Source of the DNA: CAZWSX01 sp964636985
Lineage (GTDB): Bacteria > Planctomycetota > Planctomycetia > Pirellulales > Pirellulaceae
Length of the DNA: 64,000 nt
Reading direction: 5' to 3'
Assembly (NCBI GenBank): GCA_964636985.1
Contig: CAZWSX010000014.1
Coordinates: 122,504 to 186,503 of the forward strand
Under the pieces are notes generated by a model. It was given only the letters and a program-made list of their open reading frames with translations, ran no database searches and had not been told where the DNA came from. Each line of letters begins with the position of its first letter. The first letter of the stretch is position 1. Below, one piece after another: positions 27,536 to 37,600 of the stretch. The position numbers and the translations under genes were made by a program.

Positions 27536-27600
27536 GACAACCTACTCCATTGCGGACGAAAACGGTCGAACCAGACGCGACCCAAACCTTCGGACAAGTC

Positions 27601-29628
27601 TTAGAACAAAAGCCAATTGATGCGCAGGTATTCCCACGCTTCGTGGAACAAGTAGTACCCCAGCGGCTGACGCCCACAGTTGACCGAGGCCATCAAGCCG
27701 GCATTGGGCCGGGGGCTTTGGGGGACGTTCTCTTCGTCCAGCATCACACGCATGCGGACGCAGGCCCCGTCCTCTTCCTCGTTGACCGTGTCGCGGTCGA
27801 TGGAAACCAGCTTCCCATTTCGCGATTTGGTTTCCGACATCAAAACGTAGTTGACAGTTAATGGATCGAGTTCTTCTTCGCCTTTGCGATACGCGTAGCG
27901 ACGAACGTGGCCGGCGCGCCGCTCGGGCATTTTCAACTCCAGTTGCCATCCGCCCGAATCGTCGGCGATCTCCAGCAGAATTTGCCCGGTCTCAACGGGG
28001 CGATCTTGCAGGAGTTTTTTGGCATCCCAGGTCACGACAATCCCATCGATCGGGCTCGTAACTTCCAAATTGGCAAGTTCCTGGTCCATGATTTCAATTT
28101 GGTTTTCCAGGCCTTCGATCCGCGCTTCAATTTCGCGGGACCTCATCACGTATTGCAGTTCGTCATTACCTTTGAGTCTTCCTCCCGCAATGGCGGCCTC
28201 GTTCGCGCGGTACGATTCGGTCTCTGTGGCAAGATCACCCATCAGCTGCAACCTCTTCTGTTGCAACTCCGGGTTCTTGAGCTTGAGGATGACTTGTCCC
28301 TTGTGGACTCGATCTCCCTCGTCGACGGTCGTCTCGACTTGACCCTTCATGGGCGCAAAGATATCGCGCTTCATTACCGGCTTGAGTTGCCCCTTGCTCT
28401 TGAGCGTAAATGGGACCGGCACCACAAACATGGCGGCAAGGACCACTAGTGTCGCGATACCCGCCGTAACGGTCCAGGGAAGATTCTTGGCCGTCATGAA
28501 CCAGCGGGAGTGCCCAATCGCCTTCCACAGCGGCATTAAAAACAGGTTATGGTGATCGAGCGCGTTTGCTAGCGAACGCGCCGAGTGTTCGTACACTAGG
28601 TCGACCCGCGGCTCCAGTTCGTTGCGGGGGAGTTCGGTCTCCAGTTGCTCGACAATCAATGCGCCAATGATTTCGCGCTTTGCCAGCTCTTCGTCGCCCC
28701 CCAGCGACGTCAGTTGATCGTCGCCAATTTTGGGCTTGCGAAGAGGAAGAATCACCAGGCTCTTGGTGTACGATTCCTCGACGTAGTTGTGAATCGCTTC
28801 TTCGAGCTGCGGCGGCAGATCGTCGGTGGTCCCTTCGTACCAGAAGGTTTCGCCAGTCGCGAGCGAGAGACCAGCCAGCCTGCCTAAGTGGTAGACGATG
28901 TTCGAGCGGTTATCGAGCGTGTCCTGTCCGCTGATCGCTTCGATCTTGCACTTCTTGCCGCGCAGGATTCCGACGCTCACGCGGTCGCAGCCAATCAAAC
29001 GGCGGCCATCGTTAGCGATGGTGAAGCACGTTTCTTTCAGATCGAGCGTGTCGTGAACCAGCCGAGCGAACTGGTCGGCTTGCGACCAAAGCGAATGGCG
29101 GTCCGATAGATGCTTGAGGCGGCGGCTCTTGAGCCACTCGGCGGCGTGTTCCGCCATCTGTTCGATGAACGCCAGCCAACCGCGTTGCGTGGCCTGCGGC
29201 GTACCATCCCGTTGGAAGACTTCCAGCACCCCTTCCACATCGTTTCCAACGGCCAGCGGTGCACAGACGAGCAAATGACTGGTTGGATTGCCGACTTCCT
29301 CGTTCCCGCTGTTGGCCGGAATCAATCGCGCGCCGGGGTTTTGCGCCACATACTGCAGCAGCTTTTCGTGCCGCGCCGAGTGCGGAGCACTGGCGTCGAG
29401 CAGCGTGGGACTGAGATTCACCTGGTAGGCCAAGGACAGCTTTTGCCCTTCGCCGCGAATCCACACCGCTCCCCCAACGGCGGCCATGGCCGTGATAATC
29501 CGTTGCAGGAACGCGGCGTAGTACTCGTCGGGCGCGATGTCGCTCTTCGACATCTGCGCGATCTCGTTCACCAAAGCGTGAATCTGTCGCTTTGTGCGTT
29601 CCAATTCGTCGTCCACGGAACTGCTCAT
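27601..29628 (-). CDS. Tandem-GAF / HlyD fusion, membrane-anchored adaptor
   Basis: A 675-residue protein. Two GAF-like regions, about 35-170 and 185-360, are followed by a membrane helix at 385-405 (TVTAGIATLVVLAAMFVV) and a HlyD-type region to the C-terminus, with lipoyl halves VPFTLKSKGQLKPVMKRDIF and VTSPIDGIVVTWDAKKLL around a coiled coil. GAF domains bind small molecules such as cyclic nucleotides. Here they are on the cytoplasmic side and the adaptor outside, so a cytoplasmic signal could gate export. It lies between the SecA-like gene (103 bp upstream) and the plain HlyD gene. Confidence 0.85.
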   Translation of the reverse strand: MSSSVDDELERTKRQIHALVNEIAQMSKSDIAPDEYYAAFLQRIITAMAAVGGAVWIRGEGQKLSLAYQVNLSPTLLDASAPHSARHEKLLQYVAQNPGARLIPANSGNEEVGNPTSHLLVCAPLAVGNDVEGVLEVFQRDGTPQATQRGWLAFIEQMAEHAAEWLKSRRLKHLSDRHSLWSQADQFARLVHDTLDLKETCFTIANDGRRLIGCDRVSVGILRGKKCKIEAISGQDTLDNRSNIVYHLGRLAGLSLATGETFWYEGTTDDLPPQLEEAIHNYVEESYTKSLVILPLRKPKIGDDQLTSLGGDEELAKREIIGALIVEQLETELPRNELEPRVDLVYEHSARSLANALDHHNLFLMPLWKAIGHSRWFMTAKNLPWTVTAGIATLVVLAAMFVVPVPFTLKSKGQLKPVMKRDIFAPMKGQVETTVDEGDRVHKGQVILKLKNPELQQKRLQLMGDLATETESYRANEAAIAGGRLKGNDELQYVMRSREIEARIEGLENQIEIMDQELANLEVTSPIDGIVVTWDAKKLLQDRPVETGQILLEIADDSGGWQLELKMPERRAGHVRRYAYRKGEEELDPLTVNYVLMSETKSRNGKLVSIDRDTVNEEEDGACVRMRVMLDEENVPQSPRPNAGLMASVNCGRQPLGYYLFHEAWEYLRINWLLF

Positions 29629-29731
29629 GGTTGGCTTTTCGGCTACTGAGTAGGGGCTGACGGTCGGGCGAGGTAAAAATCCACACTGAGCGCCATAATA
29701 AGACGCGACATACGGGGCCTAAGCGAAATAA

Positions 29732-31705
29732 TCAGTCAGGTGTGTCGAGATAGGGGTCTTGCCCCATCTCACGCTGCATTTTCCGGCGTTCCTTCTCGTG
29801 GTGCAGCAGCGTCGTACGGTCCTGGAAGTGCGTGCGTTCGATCTTTCGTTGGGCCTTACGGATCATCGGGACGTAGCTATCGAACCGCCCCGATTGGTCC
29901 TTGCCCACGGCCGCGACCCGCGCCGCCGTTTGCGGCCCAAAGCCGGTTTTGATCACTTCGTCGTCGAGGGCCATGAATTGGCGCGTCGAGCCTGGGTCGC
30001 CTTGGCGGCCGCAACGGCCAATCAATTGCCGGTCGATGCGGGCGGAATCGTGCATCTCCGTGCAAATCACATGGAGGCCACCTAGATCGGCGATGCCTGG
30101 ACCAAGCTTGATGTCGGTACCACGGCCCGCCATGTTAGTGGCGACCGTGACTTTGCCCCGTTGCCCCGCCTCGGCGACGATGGCCGCCTCTTTGGCAACC
30201 TCGTGGGCGTTGAGCACTTGATGGACGATTTGCCGTTCGTCGAGCAGTTTCGAGAGAAACTGCGAGTGATCGATCGAGCGGGTACCGACCAACACAGGGC
30301 GACCTTTGTCGTGCATCTCGACGATCTCGTCGACGATGGCGTCCCACTTTGCTTGCAAGTGCCCCATGACGATGTCGGGCAGCCGTTTGCGTTTGGAAGG
30401 TTTGTTGGTCGGGATCGGAACGACGGTTCGCTCGTAGATCTTTCGAAATTCCTTCGCCGAGGACGATGCGGTCCCCGTCATGCCCGCCAAATGCTTATAG
30501 CGAAGGAACAGGTCCTGCACGGTAACGCGTGCGGCCTGGCCCGTGGGAACGCCAACCTTGATCCCTTCTTTCGCCTCGACAGCCTGGTGGACACCGTCAC
30601 GCCATTTACGCCCTTCGGCGAGGCGGCCGGTGTTTTCGTCGACGATCACAATCTCGTCGTTCAGCACCACATATTGCCGATCGCGAATGTAATCGCGATG
30701 CACGCGGATGGCCCGCTCGATGTACTCGTACAGGTCGACCCAGCCCATGCCGCGGAGAATTTCGGGGAATGGCAGAAGTCGAACATATTGCCTGCCCGAA
30801 ACCGTGAGCTCGGCCTTCTTCGTATCGTGCTCGTATTCGTAGTGTTCTTTTTCCTTGAACTTGGGTGCCATCTCGGCACCCCAACGGAAGGCAGCCGTGA
30901 CCCGTTCTTTGGCTTCGTCTTCCAACGCCCCGATGATCAACGGCGTGCGGGCCTCGTCGATCAGGATACTGTCGGCCTCGTCGACCAGGCAAAAGTGCAT
31001 CCCGCGCTGGACCGGCTTATCGCCATCGGCGTCGAAGCGATGGCTGCTGCCGTCGCCGAGAAAGCCCGAAAACTCCTGGCCGAGCCGGCGAAGGAGCAAA
31101 CGATCGCGGAGGAAGTCGAAACCGAATTCCTTGGCGGTGCCGTAGGTGATATCGCACGCGTAGGCTTTGCGGCGAGTCTCTTGATCCATCTTGCTGAGAA
31201 TCGTTCCGACCGAGACTCCCAACAATTCAAACGCTGCGCGCGAGTAGTCGGCATCGCGTTCCGCCAGATAATCGTTGACGGTCGCCAGGTGGGTCCCCTT
31301 CCCCACCAGCGAATGAATGTACATCGGCAGCGTCGCGGTCAGCGTTTTGCCTTCGCCCGTTTCCATCTCGGCGATCGCACCATGAAATAGCGCGATGCCA
31401 CCCACTAGCTGCGTTTCGTAGTGGCGAAGTCCTAGCGTCCGCCGGCAGGCTTCGCGGATCAGGCCATAAGCCTCCGGCAAGATCCGCTCGAGCGGCTCGC
31501 CACTCTTGGCGCGAAAGCGAAGCGAGAGCGATTCTTTGCGGAGGTCGTAGTTCGAACGCTCGACGTACGTCGCCTCGTGACGGGCAATCGCTTCCAGCAT
31601 CAAACCCGCTTGGGCGAGCCGCCGCTGAGCAGCCCAACCCACCCACGAAAGCACCTGGGCCATCAAGCCAGAAGGTACTCCGTTGGCAGTAATCGTCGCC
31701 GGCAT
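29732..31705 (-). CDS. Short SecA-like preprotein translocase ATPase
   Basis: A 657-residue DEAD-box motor of SecA type. The Walker A is METGEGKTLTATLP near residue 114, DEAD is LVDEADSILIDEARTPL, and the second motor domain has NMAGRGTDIKLGPGI and IGRCGRQGDPGSTRQF. The preprotein-binding region is present (VTVQDLFLRYKHLAGMTGTAS). Full SecA is about 840-930 residues; the C-terminal scaffold, helical wing and zinc tail are shortened or missing, as in accessory SecA proteins. It is first in the cluster, so it is probably the ATPase of this system rather than the housekeeping SecA. Confidence 0.88.
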   Translation of the reverse strand: MPATITANGVPSGLMAQVLSWVGWAAQRRLAQAGLMLEAIARHEATYVERSNYDLRKESLSLRFRAKSGEPLERILPEAYGLIREACRRTLGLRHYETQLVGGIALFHGAIAEMETGEGKTLTATLPMYIHSLVGKGTHLATVNDYLAERDADYSRAAFELLGVSVGTILSKMDQETRRKAYACDITYGTAKEFGFDFLRDRLLLRRLGQEFSGFLGDGSSHRFDADGDKPVQRGMHFCLVDEADSILIDEARTPLIIGALEDEAKERVTAAFRWGAEMAPKFKEKEHYEYEHDTKKAELTVSGRQYVRLLPFPEILRGMGWVDLYEYIERAIRVHRDYIRDRQYVVLNDEIVIVDENTGRLAEGRKWRDGVHQAVEAKEGIKVGVPTGQAARVTVQDLFLRYKHLAGMTGTASSSAKEFRKIYERTVVPIPTNKPSKRKRLPDIVMGHLQAKWDAIVDEIVEMHDKGRPVLVGTRSIDHSQFLSKLLDERQIVHQVLNAHEVAKEAAIVAEAGQRGKVTVATNMAGRGTDIKLGPGIADLGGLHVICTEMHDSARIDRQLIGRCGRQGDPGSTRQFMALDDEVIKTGFGPQTAARVAAVGKDQSGRFDSYVPMIRKAQRKIERTHFQDRTTLLHHEKERRKMQREMGQDPYLDTPD

Positions 31706-31987
31706 AAGTGATCGAGAGGTTACTGGGAGGAGTTGATGCGGTGAACTTCACGAGCCGACTGTTACATCGCACGTCGCGCAGAATTCCGCATCCTTGAACA
31801 TACCACCTTTTCGCATGAATCCGGTAGTTTTTAGGGTGCTTCCGAATTTGACGGCAATAGCTGTTGGTGACGGCCAGGGATCAACGCGCAGAGCGTTGCC
31901 CGTCCTGCCTTTCGTTTTCGAAAATGGCAGCCTACCGGTAAAATCTCTTGCAGTCGCGAAACTCGTGCCAATAAGTAGCAATTTGCC

Positions 31988-32920
31988 ATGACTACGTCTC
32001 TTTGCTTTCGTTCCACGCCCGTTTTGGTCGCATTTTGCGGGTGGCTCTTGTTATGTGGCTGCGGGAAGGATGACCGGATCACAACCTCAGGAGGCTACTC
32101 GCCAGGGAACGGTGTCGTCCCAATTGCTACGCCGCCGGAACCCGGTATCCAAACAAGCGAGGCAACGCCCGCCGATGTGACGGAATCGAAATCCGCCGAC
32201 CCTGCTGTCCCTCCCAAAAAGCAGTCCGAAATCGTTGTTCTGGTGGCAGCAAGCGCTCAGGAGGCAATGGGCGACCTGGCCAAGGAGTTTTCCAGCGAAG
32301 AGATCGCCGTGAAGGTCTCGCCCGACGATTCCAGCCGTTTGGCCCAGCAAATAATCGCGGGAGCTCCGGCCGACGTATTCCTTTCAGCCAGCCCCAAGTG
32401 GATCGACGCGGTGGACGAAAAGGGACTGGTTGTTGCCAAAGTGCCACTGCTGGGAAACACCTTAGTCGTCGTTTCCCCTGCCAAAGCCGCGGAAGCCAAC
32501 CCGCCAATCACCATCCAGACGCTGGCCGATTTCCCGAAAGCCAAACTGGCCATCGCCGGACCAACGGTACCTGCCGGGCTCTACGGCCGCCAGGCTCTCA
32601 AGCATCACGACTGGCTGGAGAAGCTCGAGCAGCAAGAGCAGCTAGTGATTGGAAACAACGTCCGGGAAACGTTGGCCTACGTCGAACGGGGCGAGGCGGA
32701 ACTCGGGATTGTCTACGCTACCGACGCCATGATTTCGAAAAACGTAAAGGTGGTGCACACGTTCGCGGCCGATTCGCATGATCCGATTGTCTATCCCTTG
32801 GCTCTCGTCAAATCGGAGGCGGACCACGGTGATGTTGCCCGCCAGTTTTTTGAATATCTCCAATCGGACCATGCCAAGAATGTGTTCGAGAAATATGGGT
32901 TTCAAGTACTGAGCCATTAG
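31988..32920 (+). CDS. modA: Molybdate ABC transporter substrate-binding protein
   Basis: A 310-residue exported protein that binds molybdate or tungstate. The N-terminal segment ends in LLLCGCGKDD, a probable lipoprotein signal with a slightly unusual lipobox (LCGC). The fold pattern of ModA is visible: VVLVAASAQEAMGDLAKEF, PADVFLSASPKWIDAV, and ELGIVYATDAM. It heads the modABC operon and stands divergent from the SecA-like gene with about 280 bp between them. Molybdate versus tungstate preference cannot be told. Confidence 0.93.
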   Translation: MTTSLCFRSTPVLVAFCGWLLLCGCGKDDRITTSGGYSPGNGVVPIATPPEPGIQTSEATPADVTESKSADPAVPPKKQSEIVVLVAASAQEAMGDLAKEFSSEEIAVKVSPDDSSRLAQQIIAGAPADVFLSASPKWIDAVDEKGLVVAKVPLLGNTLVVVSPAKAAEANPPITIQTLADFPKAKLAIAGPTVPAGLYGRQALKHHDWLEKLEQQEQLVIGNNVRETLAYVERGEAELGIVYATDAMISKNVKVVHTFAADSHDPIVYPLALVKSEADHGDVARQFFEYLQSDHAKNVFEKYGFQVLSH

Positions 32921-33005
32921 CAACTCGGCGTCCCGATTATCCTGGTAGCTGAAGTGATGCTCGCTGGCGAGCAGTGACAGTTCCCATTTCAAGGACTTGC
33001 AATTC

Positions 33006-33719
33006 GTGGACGCGTGGCAGTTGTCGCCCGCCGAGTGGAACGCCCTGGCACTTAGCCTGCGCGTCGCGGTGGTTGCCACCTGCGCGACGTTGCCAATTGC
33101 CATCGCTTTAGCCTATTGGTTGGCGCGAACCGATTTCTCAGGCAAATGGGTGATCGAGGCCTTGGTCAGCCTCCCCATCGTTTTGCCCCCCGTGGTCACA
33201 GGCTACGCGCTCCTCGTTCTCTTTGGTCGCAACGGCTTGTTGGGACGTCTCATCGAGTCGACGCTAGGTCTGCGGCTGGTCTTCGATTGGAAAGGGGCGG
33301 CAATTGCCGCGGCCGTAATGGGCTTTCCCCTGATGGTCCGCGCGATTCGCGTGGCCTTTACCAGCGTCGACCGGCGACTCGAAGACGCCTCCCGAACACT
33401 CGGCGTCGGACCGTGGGGAACCTTTCTTCGCGTGACGCTCCCGCTGGCCAAGCACGGTGTCTGGGCGGGTGCGCTACTGGGTTTCGCCAGGAGCTTGGGG
33501 GAATTCGGCGCCACGGTGATGATCGCAGGCAACATCCCAGGTCGAACACAAACGGCCCCTCTCTACATCTACCAAACCGTGAGCGCTCCGGGCGGTATGG
33601 AAGCCAGCGCCCGGATGGTGGTGCTATTGGCGTTACTTGCGGCGCTGGCCGTGGGCGTTTCCGAGTGGGCGCAGCGAAAGGAAAAGACGGCGACAACGCG
33701 TCGGGAGGATCAGCGATGA
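33006..33719 (+). CDS. modB: Molybdate ABC transporter permease
   Basis: A 237-residue inner-membrane permease with about five helices. The cytoplasmic EAA loop reads EDASRTLGVGPWGTFLRVTL, and the C-terminal half RSLGEFGATVMIAGNIPGRT is typical of ModB. The start is uncertain: a GTG at 33006 has AAGGA about 10 bp upstream, and a TTG at 32997 is the alternative. Its last bases overlap the ATG of modC. Confidence 0.93.
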   Translation: MDAWQLSPAEWNALALSLRVAVVATCATLPIAIALAYWLARTDFSGKWVIEALVSLPIVLPPVVTGYALLVLFGRNGLLGRLIESTLGLRLVFDWKGAAIAAAVMGFPLMVRAIRVAFTSVDRRLEDASRTLGVGPWGTFLRVTLPLAKHGVWAGALLGFARSLGEFGATVMIAGNIPGRTQTAPLYIYQTVSAPGGMEASARMVVLLALLAALAVGVSEWAQRKEKTATTRREDQR

Positions 33720-34423
33720 AACGCCTCGACGTCGCTATCCACGACCAGCGCGATGCTGGTTTTACGCTCGACCTCGCCTTTGAGACGCGCGCCGATGTTG
33801 TCGCGCTGTTTGGCCCGTCAGGAGCAGGCAAGAGTTCCATCCTGGATGCAATAGCGGGAACCTTTCGCCCTGCGCGTGGGCACGTACGATTTGGTGGTGC
33901 GACCTGGTTTGACTCCAATACCGGCAAATACATCGCTCCCGAACATCGGCACGTGGGGATCGTGTTCCAGGATCAACGCCTGTTTCCGCACCTGAACGTT
34001 CAGAAGAATCTGCTTTACGGGGCTGGAGGTTCTCCGATCGGCCAACACGCCGACCTGATCGACGTCTTAGAGTTGCGGCCGCAACTGCGCAAGTTGTCGA
34101 GCGAACTCAGTGGCGGCGAACGGCAGCGAGTCGCGCTGGGGCGCGCGTTATTGCGACGCCCCGGCTTGTTATTACTCGACGAACCCTTCACCGGCCTGGA
34201 CGACGCGCTCAAAAAGCGGATCGTCGAGTTCCTGAGCAATTACCTGGCGCGGCACAAGATCCAAACCATTGTCGTGAGCCACTTGCGCGAAGACATCGAT
34301 TCCCTCGCCGAAGAGGTATTTCCCATCGCCCATGGGAGAGTGGGCGCGTCCTCTTCATCTGTCGAAGCTGCTGTTAGTGCTAGTGCCGCCTTGCCCGATG
34401 CGCGATCGAAGTCTTCCAGCTAG
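33716..34423 (+). CDS. modC: Molybdate ABC transporter ATPase
   Basis: A 235-residue ATPase with Walker A GPSGAGKSS, Q-loop VFQDQRLFPHL, signature LSGGERQRVALGRAL, Walker B LLLLDEPFTGLD and switch H in VVSHLRED. It ends after the ATPase core, so the C-terminal TOBE molybdate-binding domain of classical ModC is absent. The ATG overlaps the modB stop by ATGA with GGGAGGA before it, so translation is coupled. It drives ModB for molybdate uptake. Confidence 0.92.
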   Translation: MKRLDVAIHDQRDAGFTLDLAFETRADVVALFGPSGAGKSSILDAIAGTFRPARGHVRFGGATWFDSNTGKYIAPEHRHVGIVFQDQRLFPHLNVQKNLLYGAGGSPIGQHADLIDVLELRPQLRKLSSELSGGERQRVALGRALLRRPGLLLLDEPFTGLDDALKKRIVEFLSNYLARHKIQTIVVSHLREDIDSLAEEVFPIAHGRVGASSSSVEAAVSASAALPDARSKSSS

Positions 34424-34675
34424 CAATGCATCAAAGCGTTAGCCTTCGCCAAGATTCTCCATCGTCTCTTAGTGCGGCGCGGAATCTGTAACGCTTGCCG
34501 CAACCTTATCACGCGGTGAAGGGGCAAGTTCTGCGGCCTGTCACGGGTGGTCGAACAATAACCGATGTCCGGGATCATCCACGCGTGCCAGCGGAAGCAA
34601 TTCCGTCGACCCGCGCGGCCAGACCAACGTCTCCTCTCCCGATCGATTGTTTCCTCGTCTTCTTCGCCCAGGCCT

Positions 34676-37600
34676 ATGAAAACCACGTTCTACGCTCGCT
34701 ACGGGCTACTGATACTGGCGGCCGTGTTCTTCGCGACACCGTTCATACTTCGCGGCGCGCGCTCTGCCGTGCAACACATGAAGAACGATGTGAAGGACTG
34801 GCTCCCCAGCGCCTACGACGAGACAGGCGACCTGATGTGGTTTCGCGACCACTTCCTAGGCGAACAGTTCGTGATGGTGAGCTGGCCCGGCTGCCACGGC
34901 GACGAAGAGGACGAGCGCTACCACCTCTTTATCGAAAAACTGAAATCGGCGGTTCCACCGAGCGAACAAGAACGCACCCGCCAGGCAGCCATCGACGCCC
35001 TCACATTTCAAGCTCCCGACCTCGATTCCGAAATCGAGCCCAACGACATCGGCGAGGAATCTTTCGACGAAGAAGACGCCGCCGAATCATCGCCTGCGGC
35101 GCACAAAGGAAACCGCGCGGCGGAGATCACCCTTTCGACCGACGAGACCGCGATCACCGACGAACTGGGGCTCTACCTCGCTAAGAACCAGTACCGCAAC
35201 TGGGCCGGCCAGGATGAAAAGTGGCTCAAAGGCCTCGGGCACAAATGGTATTTCATCACTCCCAACGGGCGGCTCTATCGCTGGTTGGGAGACGATTCGA
35301 TGGGTGCCCAGATCGGCCGATTTTTCCAGCGGATGGTCGACAAGTCGGCGGCCAGCGAACTGGTTCACGATTTCGGCACCGAAGACGGCTCCTGGTATTA
35401 CGAAAACCCGCGCCGCTTACGCGCCAAGCTCTTCAAGACTCTCACCTCCGGGCCAGAGGTGCTGCGAATTCTCACCGATCCGGAAACAGGCGTTCTCCGC
35501 AACGATCCGGAAGAAGCCAAAGCCCGCCTGACCGGGACCCTGTTCGGGCCGGATGGCAAGCAAACTTGCTTGGTGATGACCTTGACCGAGGCCGCCAAAC
35601 GCGACCTCCACTTGGTCGTCGGCCGCGGCATCCTTGGCAAGCCGTTTGGGCAACTTCACGAGATCGCCGAAGAGTGCGGCATCAAGTCGGGCGACCTCCA
35701 CCTGGGAGGACCTCCTACCGATAACGTGGCGATCGACGAAGAAGGCTCGGTCACGCTGGTCCGCTTGATCGGCCTCTCGGTGCTGTTCGGCTTTACGCTG
35801 TCGTACATCTGCTTCCGCTCGATCACGGCCACCATCATGGTCTTCTTCGTCGGCGGGCTGAGTGCCGCCGCGAGCGTGGCGTGCGTGTACTACAGCGGCG
35901 GCAGCATCGACGCGATCATGATGTCGATGCCCTCGCTGATCTACGTGCTGGGCTTGTCAGGCTCGGTGCACTTCATCAACTACTACAAGCAAGCAGTCGA
36001 GGAGCACGGCCTGCACGGCGCCAACGAGCGGGCGGTCGCGCACGCCTGGAAGCCGGCCCTGTTCTGCGACGTTACAACGGCGATCGGCCTGGCCGCTCTC
36101 TACACCAGCGATATCGTCCCGATCCGCAAGTTCGGGCTCTACTCGGCACTCGGCGTCATGCTGATGCTGGGCGTGTGCTTCACCTATCTGCCGGCGGCTC
36201 TGCAAATGTGGCCGCAGCTTCCCAAAAAACGCGAGCGCTCTGCTCGCCGCGGCGAAGAAGAGGAAGGCTGGCTCGATAGCACCATGGCCGGCTTTTGGGA
36301 ACGATTCGGCGGCTTCATCGTTCGCCACCATGCAGTGGTCACGATCGCCTGCTTTGCCTTCATTGGCTTTGTTGGCTACGGCATCATGCACGTGCGGACG
36401 TCAGTCAACCTGATGAAGATGTTCGACAGCAATGCGAAGGTCATTCAGGACTACGCCTGGCTCGAAGAAAACCTCGGGCGGTTGGTCCCGATGGAGGTCG
36501 TCCTTAAGGTGGGACGCGATGGACTGCGGGCACCGCAAGGTTCGGAAGAGGCCGCGTCGGCCGACTCGATGTACCAGTTGTCGTTCTTCGATCGGCTGAT
36601 GCTCGTCCAGATGGTTCAAGGCGAGATCGAACGCGAATTCGGCCCACAAGGGCAAGACAAGATCGGTCGATCCATCAGCGCCGTGACCTTCGCGCCGCCG
36701 CTGCCTAAATCGAGTGGCGACACACTAAGCCTGATGAAGTACGGCACCAGCGGGCGACTCGAAGCGTATCGCAGCGAGTTCCTCAAGACCGACTACCTGC
36801 GCGAAGACATCAAAACGGGCGACGAATTGTGGCGGATCAGTGTCCGCCTCGCGGCCATGCAAGGCGTTACGCCCGGGACCAAGAGTCTGGACCACGGCAA
36901 GTTCGTGCAAGACCTGGCGGACGTGATCGAACCGACGCTCGAAGCCCAACGAGCCCGCGAGACCATTCTGCGAGCGATCGTTGCCGCTCGTGACGGCGAG
37001 GGAAGCTTCGGCGGTGCGAACATCCTGATGGTGGGCGAGCCGGCCGTTGCCGATACCACGGAGTCTCCGGGCGACCTTCCGGCCGAAGGCAAAGCGGCGC
37101 CTGCTGTTGATCGCAAGGCAGTGTTCGGCCGTTCGCTTGCCGCCCTGCTCGCGCAAATCAAGCCGCGCCTTTCGCGGCATCGCTTAGGAGATGGGCCGAT
37201 CAAGGCCGCCGAGATCGCTGGCACCGAGTGCATCGTGATCATGGGCGACGTCGAATTGCCGTCCGGCGTCGATCGCTCGAAGGTCGTCGACCTGCGAAAC
37301 GCTTCCGCTCGCGGCGACAAGCGAACCTCGGCACTCTACGGACACAGCGGGCAAATCACGCGCCTGGGCGCCGTTTACACCGGCGTGGTCCCGATTGTTT
37401 ACAAAGCACAAAACGCCCTCTTGGCAAGTCTCATCGAGAGCAGCTGGTGGTCGTTCCTCACGATCACGCCGCTCATGATGTTCGCGGCCCGCGGGGTTAT
37501 GCCGGGGTTGGTGGCGATGATCCCCAACGTGCTGCCGATTCTCGTCGTGTTCGGAGCGATGGGCTGGCTTGGGATCGATGTCGACGTCGGATCGATGATG

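Noticed and set aside
33116..33715. An upstream extension of modC by 200 codons within modB
   Set aside because: It overlaps modB in another frame. The ATG at 33716 with its GGGAGGA site and ATGA overlap gives normal ModC.
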